Program-made: the position numbers and the translations under genes
Part shown: positions 27,347-38,783 of the stretch, in pieces
Layout: each line of letters begins with the position of its first letter
How positions within the stretch are numbered: the stretch's first letter is position 1
Origin: Agrobacterium larrymoorei
Lineage (GTDB): Bacteria; Pseudomonadota; Alphaproteobacteria; Rhizobiales; Rhizobiaceae
DNA length: 64,000 bases
Reading direction: 5' to 3'
NCBI RefSeq assembly: GCF_005145045.1
Contig: NZ_CP039691.1
Span: 2,554,001-2,618,000 of the forward strand
The notes under the pieces: model-generated
What the model was told of the DNA's origin: nothing
The model's database searches: none
The model's input: the letters and a program-made list of their open reading frames with translations, nothing else

Positions 27347-27358
27347 GTCTTACTCGGC
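27338..27358. terminator. Palindrome made of both convergent stop codons
   Basis: GCCGAGTAA and TTACTCGGC form a perfect 9-bp inverted repeat with a GTC centre. The two TAA stop codons of the MFS gene and rlmE are part of the stem, so both proteins end Ala-Glu. No T tract follows. Confidence 0.5.
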
Positions 27359-28075
27359 CTCTTCCGCTGAAACGGTTGCCGCTTTCCGGCCCTTGAAGTG
27401 CTTGGCGAGCAGGAACATTTCCACCGATTCCGAGCGCGACGAAGCTGGCTTGATGTGGATGACCTGCTTGAAGTTCTGCTTCAGCATATCCAGCAATGTC
27501 TTCTCAGTACCGCCCTGGAATGTCTTGGCGAGGAAGTGGCCGCCTTCGGCCAGAACCTGCACGGCAAAATCCGCCGCCACTTCGCAAAGATGCATGGTGC
27601 GGATGTGGTCCGTCTTCTGGTGGCCGGTCGTGGGGGCCGCCATATCCGAAAGAACCAGATCCGGCGTGCCGCCAACGGCTTCCATCAGACGATCCGGTGC
27701 AGTCGGGTCAAGAAAGTCCAGCTGCAGGATTTTCACGCCGGGGATCGGGTCCAGTTCAAGGAAGTCGATGGCCGCCACGCGGATGTCGTCTTCGGTCGAA
27801 TCCGTTACCTTGGCCGCGATCTGCGACCAGCTGCCGGGCGCGGCACCAAGGTCGATGATGCGGCGTGCATCTTTCAGAATCTGATGCTTGTCGTTGATTT
27901 CCAGAAGCTTGAAAGCTGCACGGGCGCGGTAGCCTTCCAGCCTGGCACGCTGCACGTAGGGATCGTTGATATGACGCTCCAGCCAGCGGCGGGACGATGC
28001 CTTGAGCTTCGTCTTCTTCACCTTCTGGCCGATCTTGCGTCCGGTACGGTTCGTACTTGTGGGCGCCTTGCTCAT
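27350..28075 (-). CDS. rlmE: 23S rRNA (uridine2552-2'-O)-methyltransferase RlmE
   Basis: A 241-residue FtsJ/RrmJ-type methyltransferase that modifies U2552 in the ribosomal A loop. A basic N-terminal tail is followed by the catalytic K-D-K-E set: Lys 56 in [11 protein letters not shown], Asp in [11 protein letters not shown], Lys in LAKTFQGG and Glu in SRSESVEMF. The SAM site is [15 protein letters not shown]. It starts 1 bp after the ppx stop and is almost certainly cotranslated with it. Needed for efficient 50S assembly in other bacteria. Confidence 0.96.
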   Translation of the reverse strand: MSKAPTSTNRTGRKIGQKVKKTKLKASSRRWLERHINDPYVQRARLEGYRARAAFKLLEINDKHQILKDARRIIDLGAAPGSWSQIAAKVTDSTEDDIRVAAIDFLELDPIPGVKILQLDFLDPTAPDRLMEAVGGTPDLVLSDMAAPTTGHQKTDHIRTMHLCEVAADFAVQVLAEGGHFLAKTFQGGTEKTLLDMLKQNFKQVIHIKPASSRSESVEMFLLAKHFKGRKAATVSAEEAE

Positions 28076-28076
28076 A

Positions 28077-29639
28077 TCAACCCTTCCGCTCTGTCCGGCC
28101 ACCTGTCTGGGCACGGCGTATCTTGTTTCGGCGCCATGCGCCATCATCTGCCATCATATCGGTCAGGAGACCTTCGCGAAGCCCCCGGTCTGCTACACGC
28201 ATGCGCCGCGCGGGCCAACGCCTGCGGATCGCCTCCAGAATGGCGCACCCGGCCAGAACCAGATCGGCCCTGTCCGGCCCGATGCAGGCATTGGCCGCAC
28301 GCCCGGCGAAATCCCAGGCCAGCAACTTGTCCTGCATCGCCGTCACCTCGGCATCGGAAAGCCACAGCCCATCCACCTTGCGGCGATCATAGCGAGGCAG
28401 ATCGAGATGCACGCCTGCAAGCGTGGTCACGGTGCCAGAGGTTCCGATGAGGTGAAAATCTTCCTGCGCGGACTGGCCATTGATCGGCGGGCAATGAAAT
28501 GCCTCGAGCAGCCCTTCCACTTCGTTGACCATGGCGGAGAATATTTCGGGCGTCACATCCCGACCGCCATGGCGCTCGGACAGGGTGACAACGCCGACCG
28601 GAAGCGAGGTCCAGTGCGTGATGTGGTTGGCAAGCCTGTTCGAGCGATTCTCGTTCACGCGGATAACTGCGATTTCCGACGAGCCGCCACCGATATCGAA
28701 AAGCACCACCGAGCGCGCTTCCCGCCCTACCAGCGAGGAGCAGCCTGACACCGCAAGCCGTGCTTCCGTCTCGCGGCTGATGATCTCGAGCTGGAGGCCC
28801 GTTTCGCGCGTTACGCGGGTTAGAAACTCTTCGCCATTGGTAGCCGCACGGCACGCTTCCGTCGCAATCAAGCGCATGCGGCGGATCGGGCGGCCCGAAA
28901 GCTTCGAAGCGCAGATGCGCAAGGCCTCGACGGCACGGTCCATGGCATCATCGGACAAACGGCCGGTGGAGACGAGGCCTTCCCCAAGGCGAACGATCCG
29001 CGAAAACGCATCCACAACCCGGAACTGGCCGGGTCGTGTCGGCTGCGCGATCAGAAGACGGCAATTGTTCGTGCCGAGATCGAGCGCGGCATACATATCC
29101 GCGCCGCCTTCATAGGCATCGCGAGTACCGGGATGTCGCCCATGGGAAGCATGCTGGGTATCAAGCCCTCCTGAAGAGCCATGACCTGCCGCACCATTCT
29201 GCTTTGCGGCGGGACGCGGCGCATGGTTCGGAACCAGCGGCCTTCCCTGCGGATCGCGGTGGGTGCGTTTGCGATTTCGCGCTTTTCTCTTTCCGGGAGC
29301 AGGTGCTTGTTCAGATCGCAAGGCAATGCCAGGCTTCTGAGCTTCTGCATTCGCCGGTGTAGATGGCTGCTGACCGCCCTGCCCGCGGGAACGCCTGCGC
29401 CGCTTGCGCTTGCGCGCCTCCGAGCCAGGCTCGAGATTGCCAGAAGGTGGGGAATCCGGACGGGAATCGGCCATATGCAGTTGCGGCAAAGCAGAAGCCG
29501 GACGGTTCTTGCCGCCTCGCTTGCCCTTGCCACGACGGGAACGCTTCGCCTTCCCTTTTTCTGCCACCGACGCCCCTGATTCCGGCGGCTTTACGCCGCT
29601 GCCGGGGTCAATCACTGTTTTATCCACTCCGCCGCGCAA
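28077..29639 (-). CDS. Ppx/GppA phosphatase with long basic N-terminal extension
   Basis: A protein of up to 520 residues. From about residue 182 it is a Ppx/GppA phosphatase ([18 protein letters not shown], then [15 protein letters not shown] and [14 protein letters not shown]), the family that hydrolyses polyphosphate or pppGpp. The preceding 180 residues are Lys/Arg/Pro/Gly-rich and look disordered ([36 protein letters not shown]); they may bind RNA, DNA or the polyphosphate itself. The exact start is uncertain: TTG 29639 opens the frame and GTG 29627 or 29615 are alternatives. Its stop is 1 bp from the rlmE start. Confidence 0.88.
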   Translation of the reverse strand: MRGGVDKTVIDPGSGVKPPESGASVAEKGKAKRSRRGKGKRGGKNRPASALPQLHMADSRPDSPPSGNLEPGSEARKRKRRRRSRGQGGQQPSTPANAEAQKPGIALRSEQAPAPGKRKARNRKRTHRDPQGRPLVPNHAPRPAAKQNGAAGHGSSGGLDTQHASHGRHPGTRDAYEGGADMYAALDLGTNNCRLLIAQPTRPGQFRVVDAFSRIVRLGEGLVSTGRLSDDAMDRAVEALRICASKLSGRPIRRMRLIATEACRAATNGEEFLTRVTRETGLQLEIISRETEARLAVSGCSSLVGREARSVVLFDIGGGSSEIAVIRVNENRSNRLANHITHWTSLPVGVVTLSERHGGRDVTPEIFSAMVNEVEGLLEAFHCPPINGQSAQEDFHLIGTSGTVTTLAGVHLDLPRYDRRKVDGLWLSDAEVTAMQDKLLAWDFAGRAANACIGPDRADLVLAGCAILEAIRRRWPARRMRVADRGLREGLLTDMMADDGAWRRNKIRRAQTGGRTERKG

Positions 29640-29806
29640 AAGCCCGAAGGCATGCCGCTGGCGTCCAATAAAGGTTACGTTGGGGCAACCATACCAGTCT
29701 GTAGCATTTTAGCCAACTGGTTTTTGGAAAAGCACAGAGCCCGATGAGCAGAGCGCTAAGGAACGGGTGAGGAGGCAGAAGAACTTGATTGAGAAGGAGG
29801 AAGGAA

Positions 29807-29860
29807 ATTCTCTTCTCCCCGAAAGTCTAAGTGACGAATGACTGACGGGGAGAAGAGAAT
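29807..29860 (-). terminator. Long perfect hairpin directly after tRNA-His
   Basis: Arms of 15 bp (ATTCTCTTCTCCCCG at 29807-29821 and its exact complement at 29846-29860) with a 24-nt loop. It begins at the last base of the tRNA CCA end and, on the minus strand, is followed by TTCC. It is most simply the tRNA terminator. Confidence 0.6.
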
Positions 29861-29936
29861 GGTACGGTTGAGTGGGGTCGAACCACCGACCTCAGGTGCC
29901 ACAAACCTGCGCTCTAACCAACTGAGCTACAACCGC
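29860..29936 (-). tRNA. tRNA-His (GTG anticodon)
   Basis: A 77-nt tRNA with encoded CCA. The acceptor stem starts GCGGTTG and closes with CAACCGT; the D arm GCTCAGTTGGTTAGAGC, anticodon arm CAGGT-TTGTGGC-ACCTG (anticodon GTG) and the GGTTCGACCCC T arm are all intact. The discriminator is A73, and the base before G1 is T, so the usual histidine G-1:C73 pair is absent from the gene. This is the known alphaproteobacterial state. A promoter candidate lies just upstream. Confidence 0.96.
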
Positions 29937-29965
29937 ACATGCAGCGCTTCGGCGCCACGGGGGCT

Positions 29966-29994
29966 CACATACGGGGTGTTTTTCCCTTTTGCAA
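29966..29994 (-). promoter_or_regulatory. Candidate promoter of tRNA-His
   Basis: On the minus strand TTGCAA and TATGTG lie 17 bp apart, about 30 bp before the mature tRNA 5' end. This is a reasonable sigma-70 match. Confidence 0.45.
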
Positions 29995-30278
29995 GTCCTT
30001 CGATAATTTTTGCGAAAAAAGGCACGGAAAGCAAGCGGGTTTTCGATGTCGGCGGTGGACATTGTGCAAAGTGGTGGATGGCGAGTGCGGGCCCATAGCA
30101 ATCGATTGCAAAATCGCCACTTCGCCAGCACTATCGGATTGGCAGGTCGGGTCGGGATGGCGTTAACTGTGTTTGGCAATTCCATCCAGAGATTATGGAC
30201 CCGGCAGCCCTGTGAAGTTATTTAAGATTCTGTTAACATCAAGCCGATGCAGGCTGTTTAGCGTCTCATGAGGAGGCC
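29995..30278. other. Intergenic region between tRNA-His and the PdhS-like kinase gene
   Basis: No coding region is convincing here. It contains a perfect 12-bp palindrome GCAATCGATTGC (30098-30109) and the CtrA box described separately. The rest shows no feature I can name. Confidence 0.6.
30222..30237 (+). promoter_or_regulatory. CtrA-binding site with nested GANTC methylation site
   Basis: TTAA-N7-TTAAC, an exact match to the CtrA consensus, with GATTC (a CcrM GANTC target) inside the seven-base spacer. It lies 42 bp before the first possible start of the kinase gene and 84 bp before the preferred one. Confidence 0.7.
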
Positions 30279-30320
30279 GTGCGGCAGGCAACGTCAGGTA
30301 GTGCCAGAATAGGTTTCGAC

Positions 30321-33300
30321 ATGCCCGCCGTTCAATATCCGTTTATCGACATTGCAGTGCATGAGCGCGTGCGTGAAAAATTCGCTGGCGGCGAAGCCAT
30401 GGCGCTTTTTTCCATGGATATGAAAAACGCGCTCTGGGCCAATGGGCGCGGGGCAGCGCTTTTCGGCACGCCGCTGATCTATGATTTGCTCGAGCATGGT
30501 CCGAAGGCGCAGGATGTCACCTTCCGCCAGTTGGCTGGTGCGGCAAGCCGCCTTGCCAAGATCGGCGACCGGCAGCAATTCACCATCCGCGTTCTTTCCG
30601 GTTTTCGCAGCGTTGCCGTAGCAGCCATCGCAGAAGTGATCGAAGCCGAGCCAGGCCAGCCAGCCATCCTCTTTTCCGCAGCACTCGATCAGGCGCAGCC
30701 ATCGCTCAAAGAGCGTGCGCGCCGCATGATCGAGGGTTTCGATGACGCCGATATTCACATGGCGGTGCTGGATGACAGTGCCAATATCATTGCCGCGTCC
30801 GATGGTTTTGCAGCCCTTGGTATCGCGCCGCAAACGGCAAGAACGCTGATTTCCATGGCATCCGGCCAGGAGGGCAAGCTGGTCAAAAGACCTGTGCCCA
30901 CCGGTAAGGGCTACCTTCCCGCTGCCACAGGCCAGCTGACGCGAGATCCCGCACTTAATCTGGTGTTCGTGGTTGAGACGGCGCTCGGTACGCTCGATCC
31001 TTCTTCCGACTTCGTGCAGGAGAGTGCCGAGCCGAAGGTGGAGCCGATCATTCCCCAGGCCGAGGCGGAAAATCTTCGCAAAGCGGAATTTGCCAGCGTT
31101 CTGGATGCCGTTGCCGAAATCGAGGAAGTGTCCGAGCCAGAGGACATTGATGGGAGCGATGACGAGGCTGTTGCGGATGACACGCTTGCGGCTTCTTCTC
31201 AGGAGCTTGAGACTGAAGCTCAGGACAATGTAGAGGAACTCGTCGCACCTTCTGATTCGGCAGATGCGGAAATATCTTCTGATAGTGCAGAAGAAGTGGC
31301 TGTCGCCACGGCGGAGCCTCAGCAGGAGTTGGCGCTCGAGCAAAAGGCACCTGCCAATGTCGAGAAAGCTGAACCCGTTGTCGAGCAGACGCCTCCAGGG
31401 GCTGTTCAGCCTTTCGCTTTCAACCCGAATGGCCGTGCATCCCGTTTCGTCTGGAAAATTGATGCCAACGGTCGTTTCAGCTCCATTTCCCATGAATTTG
31501 CCGATGCTGTCGGGCAGAAAGCTGCTGCTGTCGAAGGCATGAGCTTTTCCGATCTGGCGGCCCTTTTCAACCTCGATCCGGAAGGCAAGATCGCCGAGCT
31601 TCTGAACCGTCGCGATACATGGTCGGGCAAAACGATCTATTGGCCGGTGGAAGGCACCTCGCTTGTGGTGCCGATTGATCTCGCGGCCTTGCCCACATAC
31701 ACGCGTTCACGCGAATTCGACGGCTTCCGCGGCTTCGGCATCGTGCGAATTGCCGATGCGGTGGAAGACCCGAACGCAGTTGGCTTGGCGCTGAGCGGCG
31801 AGAGCGAGCATTCCGAGCAGCCGGAACAGGACATTCCTGAAGACGAGACGGTTCTTTACACTCTGCCTGACGATACCGAGGCGGTTGTCGAAGAAAATGA
31901 ATTGCTCGAGGCAGAGCCTGAGATTGAGGATGCGTCCATCAATGAGGCTGAAGCCTACCCCGAGCCTCCGCAAAGCTACGAGCCGCCTGAAACGGAAGTT
32001 CCGGTTCTGAAAATCACCGAGACGCCCGGTCGTCGCTACTCCGACAAGGTCGTGCGTTTCGAGGAACACCGCAATCGGGTCCGTGATGGCCTGAGCGCCA
32101 GTGAGGAGGCTGCGTTCCGGGAAATCGGCCGTACGCTGAAGCCGGTCGAGAGCTCCGAAGACAAGCCGGTTGAGACCGAGGCTTTGTCGCAGGTCGAAAT
32201 TCAGGAGGAGCATACCCAGCAGGATGCACCGACGCAGCACGATACTGTGGACGCGGTGCCGACATCGACGGAAGCCCCGGCGGCAATCGAAGCGGATGAG
32301 GATGATTTCGCGGATTACACGCGTGGTGACGAGCCTGTTGCCTTCACGCATATACCGTCATCCAGCCGCGTGACTGCCGAAGAAGAAGAGCCCAAAGACG
32401 ATGGCGAGGAAGAGGCTGAAAAGGCCTTGAGCGTCGAGACGCTAGCTATTCGCCACGCCTCCAGCCTGACGGCTGAGATCGTGGATCAGATGCCGCTTGC
32501 TCTTCTCATCCATAGCGGCGATAGGCTGTTCCACGCCAACCCGGAGTTTCTGCGCCTGACCGGCTATGCCGACATTGACGAACTGGCCGATGTGGGTGGC
32601 CTGGATGCGCTGTTGCAACGGGATGATCTTCAGGCCGATTCGGATCACACCGGCGGTATGATTGCGGTCACTGCGGAAAACGATCTCGTTCCCGTGCGTG
32701 CCAAGCTGCAATCGGTTCGCTGGGACGATGCAGGCGCGCTGATGCTGTCGTTGATCCCGACAGAGATGGTGGCCCCGGCTTCCCTTCCCGCCAATGAAAA
32801 TCAGGCGGAGGCGTTGCCGCCCGAAAACATCGAGGCGGAAGATGCGGCCAATGTTACCAAGATGAAGGGCGAGATCGAGGAGCTTCATTCGATCCTCGAA
32901 ACCGCCACCGATGGCGTCGTGCTGGTGGGTGAGGACGGCAATATCCGCTCTCTCAACCGTTCCGCCAACGCACTTTTCAACTACGATACCGGAGAGATTG
33001 CCAACAAGCCCTTCGTGACGCTGTTTGCGCATGAGAGCCAGCGGGCGGTGCTTGATTATCTTTCCGGGCTTGCCAATAACGGCGTTGCCAGCGTGTTGAA
33101 TGATGGCCGTGAAGTGATCGGTCGCGAAGCATCCGGCGGCTTCCTGCCGCTGTTCATGACTATCGGCAGGCTGAAATCCACCAATGGTTACTGCGCCGTC
33201 ATTCGCGATATAACCCAGTGGAAGCGCACCGAAGAGGACCTTCGCAACGCCAAGCGCGCGGCAGAAACCGCCAATGCCCACAAGACGGACTTCCTTGCGC

Positions 33301-33983
33301 GCGTCAGCCATGAAATCCGCACGCCGCTCAATGCGATCATCGGCTTTGCCGATATGATGGCGACCGAGCGTTTCGGCCCTGTGGGTCATCCGCGCTATAT
33401 CGAATATTCGAACGACATCGTGCGGTCTGGCCGCCATGTTCTGGATATCGTCAACGATCTTCTGGATATTTCCAAGATCGAAGCGGGCCAGATGGATGTG
33501 GATTTCCGCGCGGTCTCGCTGAACGAAACAATTGCGGAAGCCGTGTCCATCGTTCAGCCGCAGGCGAACAACCAGCGTGTGATCATCCGCACCGCTCTAT
33601 CCCAGTCTGTTCCGCAGATCGTGGCCGACCTGCGCTCGATAAAGCAGATCCTGCTGAACATTCTGTCCAACGCCATCAAGTTCACGCCGTCGGGTGGGCA
33701 GATCGTGGTATCCACCGCCTATGAGGCGAATGGCAGCGTCACCATGCGCATTCGCGATACGGGCATCGGCATGACGCGCTCGGAACTGGAGCAGGCCATG
33801 AAGCCTTTCCGCCAGGTCTCTGCATCAAGCAGCCGCGTGCGCGGCGATGGCACGGGCCTTGGACTGCCCCTGACGAAAGCGATGGTGGATGCCAACCGCG
33901 CCAATTTCTCGATTACCTCAACCCCGAATGAGGGAACTTTGGTGGAAATCAGCTTTCCTTCACAGCGAGTGCTTGCGAACTGA
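30321..33983 (+). CDS. PdhS-type cell-cycle sensor histidine kinase
   Basis: About 1220 residues with no membrane helix, hence cytoplasmic. Counting from GTG 30279, it has PAS-like segments near residues 385-480, 735-800 and 865-985. The kinase core follows: HisKA SHEIRTPLNAIIGFADMM (phospho-acceptor His 1011), N box NILSNAIKF (1127), G boxes DTGIGM (1160) and GTGLGL (1191). Two long Glu/Ala-rich acidic stretches (about 245-385 and 505-720) link the PAS parts. The architecture and core fit the PdhS/PleC/DivJ kinases that act on DivK; it most resembles Agrobacterium PdhS1. ATG 30321 and GTG 30279 are both possible starts. Confidence 0.88.
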   Translation: MPAVQYPFIDIAVHERVREKFAGGEAMALFSMDMKNALWANGRGAALFGTPLIYDLLEHGPKAQDVTFRQLAGAASRLAKIGDRQQFTIRVLSGFRSVAVAAIAEVIEAEPGQPAILFSAALDQAQPSLKERARRMIEGFDDADIHMAVLDDSANIIAASDGFAALGIAPQTARTLISMASGQEGKLVKRPVPTGKGYLPAATGQLTRDPALNLVFVVETALGTLDPSSDFVQESAEPKVEPIIPQAEAENLRKAEFASVLDAVAEIEEVSEPEDIDGSDDEAVADDTLAASSQELETEAQDNVEELVAPSDSADAEISSDSAEEVAVATAEPQQELALEQKAPANVEKAEPVVEQTPPGAVQPFAFNPNGRASRFVWKIDANGRFSSISHEFADAVGQKAAAVEGMSFSDLAALFNLDPEGKIAELLNRRDTWSGKTIYWPVEGTSLVVPIDLAALPTYTRSREFDGFRGFGIVRIADAVEDPNAVGLALSGESEHSEQPEQDIPEDETVLYTLPDDTEAVVEENELLEAEPEIEDASINEAEAYPEPPQSYEPPETEVPVLKITETPGRRYSDKVVRFEEHRNRVRDGLSASEEAAFREIGRTLKPVESSEDKPVETEALSQVEIQEEHTQQDAPTQHDTVDAVPTSTEAPAAIEADEDDFADYTRGDEPVAFTHIPSSSRVTAEEEEPKDDGEEEAEKALSVETLAIRHASSLTAEIVDQMPLALLIHSGDRLFHANPEFLRLTGYADIDELADVGGLDALLQRDDLQADSDHTGGMIAVTAENDLVPVRAKLQSVRWDDAGALMLSLIPTEMVAPASLPANENQAEALPPENIEAEDAANVTKMKGEIEELHSILETATDGVVLVGEDGNIRSLNRSANALFNYDTGEIANKPFVTLFAHESQRAVLDYLSGLANNGVASVLNDGREVIGREASGGFLPLFMTIGRLKSTNGYCAVIRDITQWKRTEEDLRNAKRAAETANAHKTDFLARVSHEIRTPLNAIIGFADMMATERFGPVGHPRYIEYSNDIVRSGRHVLDIVNDLLDISKIEAGQMDVDFRAVSLNETIAEAVSIVQPQANNQRVIIRTALSQSVPQIVADLRSIKQILLNILSNAIKFTPSGGQIVVSTAYEANGSVTMRIRDTGIGMTRSELEQAMKPFRQVSASSSRVRGDGTGLGLPLTKAMVDANRANFSITSTPNEGTLVEISFPSQRVLAN

Positions 33984-34048
33984 CCCGTTGCGGGATTAGC
34001 AATTTCCGTGGCCTCGATTTCTTGCGGGCCGCGGAAGGATAAGAAGCC

Positions 34049-35722
34049 TTGCAGCCATCCGAAACTACATCAACTCCGCAAAGTGCCCGCGCCTTGCGGT
34101 TAGGCGCGCTGTCCATCGGCGCGGCGCTTTTGGCTGCTATCGTCGCCATGCCGCTGATTGCCATCTTCTCCATGGCGCTGACCGGCGGCACTGCCGGATG
34201 GCAGCATCTGCTGGCAAATGTGTTGCCGCGTGCGGGCATGCAGACGATTCTGCTTCTTCTGATGACAGGTGCTTTTGCAACTTTCTTTGGCGTGCTGAGC
34301 GCATGGTTCGTCAGCGCATTCGAGTTTCCCTTCCGCCGTCTTCTGTCTTTCGCGCTGGTGCTGCCGCTCGCCATTCCATCCTATCTGGCGGCCTATGCTT
34401 TCGGCGAATTTCTCGATTTCACCGGGCCGGTGCAAAGCGGCATCCGCGTGCTGTTCGGCTATCAAAGCATCCGCGATTACTGGTTCCCGGATATCCGTTC
34501 TCTCGGCGGCGCGGTTCTGGTTCTGGGTTCGGTTCTTTATCCTTATGTGTATCTCTCGGCACGCGCCGCCTTCGGGCTTCAGGGGCGTGTCGCTTCGGAA
34601 GCAGCCAGAACACTGGGTGCCGGGACGTTGCGCAGCTTCCTTTCCGTGCAACTTCCCATGGCGCGCCCTGCCATCATTGTCGGTCTCGCCTTGGTGATGA
34701 TGGAAACGCTGAACGATATCGGCGCCGTGGAATATCTGGGCGTGCGCACGCTGACCTTCACCATCTACGAGACATGGCTCAATCGCGGCAATCTTGCCGG
34801 TGCCACACAGATTGCCTCCATCCTCGTCATCATCGTTGCCGCCCTTATCATTACCGAGCGAAAAGCGCGAAGCCGCCAGCGTTTTGTTGCAGGCAAGGCA
34901 ACGGCCATGGCGCAGCGTTCCGTGCGCATAAAGCTGTCGCCTGCACGCGGCTGGATGGCCACCTTGTTCTGCGTTCTTCCCGTGCTGTCCGGCTTTGCCA
35001 TTCCTGTCTTCGTGCTTGGCAGCTATGCCGCAAAAAGGCTGGATACCATGGCCGATCCAAAACTGGTCAAGGCGCTGTATCACAGTCTGGAAGTGTCCGT
35101 TCCGGTCGCGCTGCTGACATTGTTGGGCGGCTTTCTTTTTGCCTATGCCCAGCGCACCAACCCCTCTTCACTCACCCGCTCGGCCATTCGCATCGGCGCG
35201 CTGGGTTACGGCATTCCGGGGACGGTGCTTGCCATCGGCGTGCTGCTGCCGCTTGCCGGTTTCGACAACGCGCTGGATGGCTTGTTGCGCACGCATCTCA
35301 ATGTTTCGACAGGGCTGCTTCTATCAGGCACGGCCATCGCCATCATTTATGCCCACAGCGTTCGTTTCATGACGCTGGCGGAAGGGACCATCGATGCGGG
35401 GTTTCAGAAGCTTTCTCCGCATCTGGACATGGCAGCGAGAACGCTTGGACGCACAAGGCTTCAGACGCTGACGGGCGTGCTGCTGCCGAATATCCGGCCC
35501 GGCGCCATTACGGCATCGCTTCTGGTTTTCATCGAATCCCTGAAAGAGCTTCCAGCCACGATCATGCTGCGGCCCTTCAGCTTCAATACCTTGGCAACAC
35601 TGGTTTATGAGAGCGCCTCGCGCTCGCGTGTTCAGGATGCCGCACTCCCTGCCCTCATCATCATCGCTGCAGGGCTTGTGCCTGTCATTCTTGTTTCCCG
35701 CTCGCTGGATGCGGACACATAA
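34049..35722 (+). CDS. Iron(III)-type ABC transporter permease (FbpB-like)
   Basis: A 557-residue fused permease with two six-helix BPD_transp domains (about residues 20-270 and 300-555), each with an EAA-type loop (SEAARTLGAGTLRSFLSVQL and MAARTLGRTRLQTLTGVLLP). This fused form is typical of ferric iron importers (FbpB/SfuB). The start is a TTG at 34049 with AAGGATAAG upstream. No binding protein or ATPase gene is adjacent, so partners must be encoded elsewhere. It lies 65 bp after the kinase gene and could be read through from it. Confidence 0.88.
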   Translation: MQPSETTSTPQSARALRLGALSIGAALLAAIVAMPLIAIFSMALTGGTAGWQHLLANVLPRAGMQTILLLLMTGAFATFFGVLSAWFVSAFEFPFRRLLSFALVLPLAIPSYLAAYAFGEFLDFTGPVQSGIRVLFGYQSIRDYWFPDIRSLGGAVLVLGSVLYPYVYLSARAAFGLQGRVASEAARTLGAGTLRSFLSVQLPMARPAIIVGLALVMMETLNDIGAVEYLGVRTLTFTIYETWLNRGNLAGATQIASILVIIVAALIITERKARSRQRFVAGKATAMAQRSVRIKLSPARGWMATLFCVLPVLSGFAIPVFVLGSYAAKRLDTMADPKLVKALYHSLEVSVPVALLTLLGGFLFAYAQRTNPSSLTRSAIRIGALGYGIPGTVLAIGVLLPLAGFDNALDGLLRTHLNVSTGLLLSGTAIAIIYAHSVRFMTLAEGTIDAGFQKLSPHLDMAARTLGRTRLQTLTGVLLPNIRPGAITASLLVFIESLKELPATIMLRPFSFNTLATLVYESASRSRVQDAALPALIIIAAGLVPVILVSRSLDADT

Positions 35723-35725
35723 AAA

Positions 35726-35747
35726 AAAGGCAGCTGACGCTGCCTTT
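35726..35747. terminator. Intrinsic terminator between permease and acetoacetyl-CoA synthetase
   Basis: A 9-bp stem AAAGGCAGC/GCTGCCTTT with a TGAC loop. On the minus strand it runs into eight T, so it stops leftward transcription from the synthetase gene. On the plus strand it lies just after the permease stop. The region 35748-35988 contains nothing else I can name. Confidence 0.8.
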
Positions 35748-35988
35748 GAATGTGTGCTTATCAACGAGAGTTAAGAACGAAAATACATCATGTCTTTTTG
35801 GAGCCACCGGCCCTGCCATCCCGTCATTGGATGGACCCACGTTGGGTTTACATTTGAACAGCGCAATTTAACAAAAGGTAAAAGCGGCACTGGACCTTTG
35901 AGGGGCAATAAATCCTATTTCGATGCAGCTGTTTCAGCATAATGAAAGATGCGCGGCGCCGACATTGGCGCGACGACTGCCAAGCCAC

Positions 35989-37938
<1,950 letters not shown>

Positions 37939-37967
37939 CGGCGGCCTCCTCCTGCCCGCGCAATCAT

Positions 37968-38780
37968 TCAGCCCTTGGCGGCGGCGTGCTCGTCCCTCAT
38001 CCGCTGAAGCTCCGTTCGCTTCGAGGCGATGGAAGCGCAGATGACACCCACCGTGACCAGCGCAATCAGGATTGTGCAGATGGCGTTGATCTCGGGCGTT
38101 ACGCCAAGGCGCACCTGCGAATAGATTTTGATCGGCAGCGTCGTTGCACCCGGCCCCGTGGTGAAGCTGGCAATGACCAGATCATCCAGCGACAGCGAAA
38201 AGGCCAGCATCCAGCCTGCAACGACGGCGGGCAGGATGAGCGGTAGGGTAATGCGGAAGAAGGTCTTGACCGGCGGACAACCGAGATCGAGCGCCGCTTC
38301 CTCCAGACTTCTATCGAAGGTCAGAAGACGCGACTGCACCACGATGGCGACGTAGCACATGGTGAAAGTGGTATGCGCGATAACCACTGTCCAGAACCCG
38401 CGATCCACCCCGATGGACACGAAGAGCAGCAGCAAGGACAGGCCGGTAATGACCTCCGGCATGACGAGCGGCGCATAGATCATGCCGGAAAACAGCATAC
38501 GGCCCGGAAAGCGGGCAAAACGCGTCAGCGACAGTGCCGCGAGCGTGCCGAGGATCGTGCCGATGGTGGCGCTCAAAATCGCGACGCGCACGGTGATCCA
38601 TGCCGCATCCATCAGCCCCTGATTGGACCACATGGAGCGATACCATTGCAGCGAAAAGCCGCCCCATACCGTCACCAGTTTGGATGCGTTGAAGGAATAG
38701 ATCACCAGAACGAGGATCGGAATATAGAGGAATGCAAAGCAGATCGTGAGGATGGTCGTGTCGAGTTTACCGCGCTTCAT
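37968..38780 (-). CDS. potI: Putrescine ABC transporter permease PotI
   Basis: A 270-residue inner-membrane permease with six hydrophobic helices and the EAA loop [20 protein letters not shown]. Its N-terminal [20 protein letters not shown] and the [20 protein letters not shown] near the end match PotI/PotC. It pairs with PotH to form the channel of the PotFGHI importer. Its start lies 3 bp after the potH stop. Confidence 0.94.
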   Translation of the reverse strand: MKRGKLDTTILTICFAFLYIPILVLVIYSFNASKLVTVWGGFSLQWYRSMWSNQGLMDAAWITVRVAILSATIGTILGTLAALSLTRFARFPGRMLFSGMIYAPLVMPEVITGLSLLLLFVSIGVDRGFWTVVIAHTTFTMCYVAIVVQSRLLTFDRSLEEAALDLGCPPVKTFFRITLPLILPAVVAGWMLAFSLSLDDLVIASFTTGPGATTLPIKIYSQVRLGVTPEINAICTILIALVTVGVICASIASKRTELQRMRDEHAAAKG

Positions 38781-38783
38781 GGC

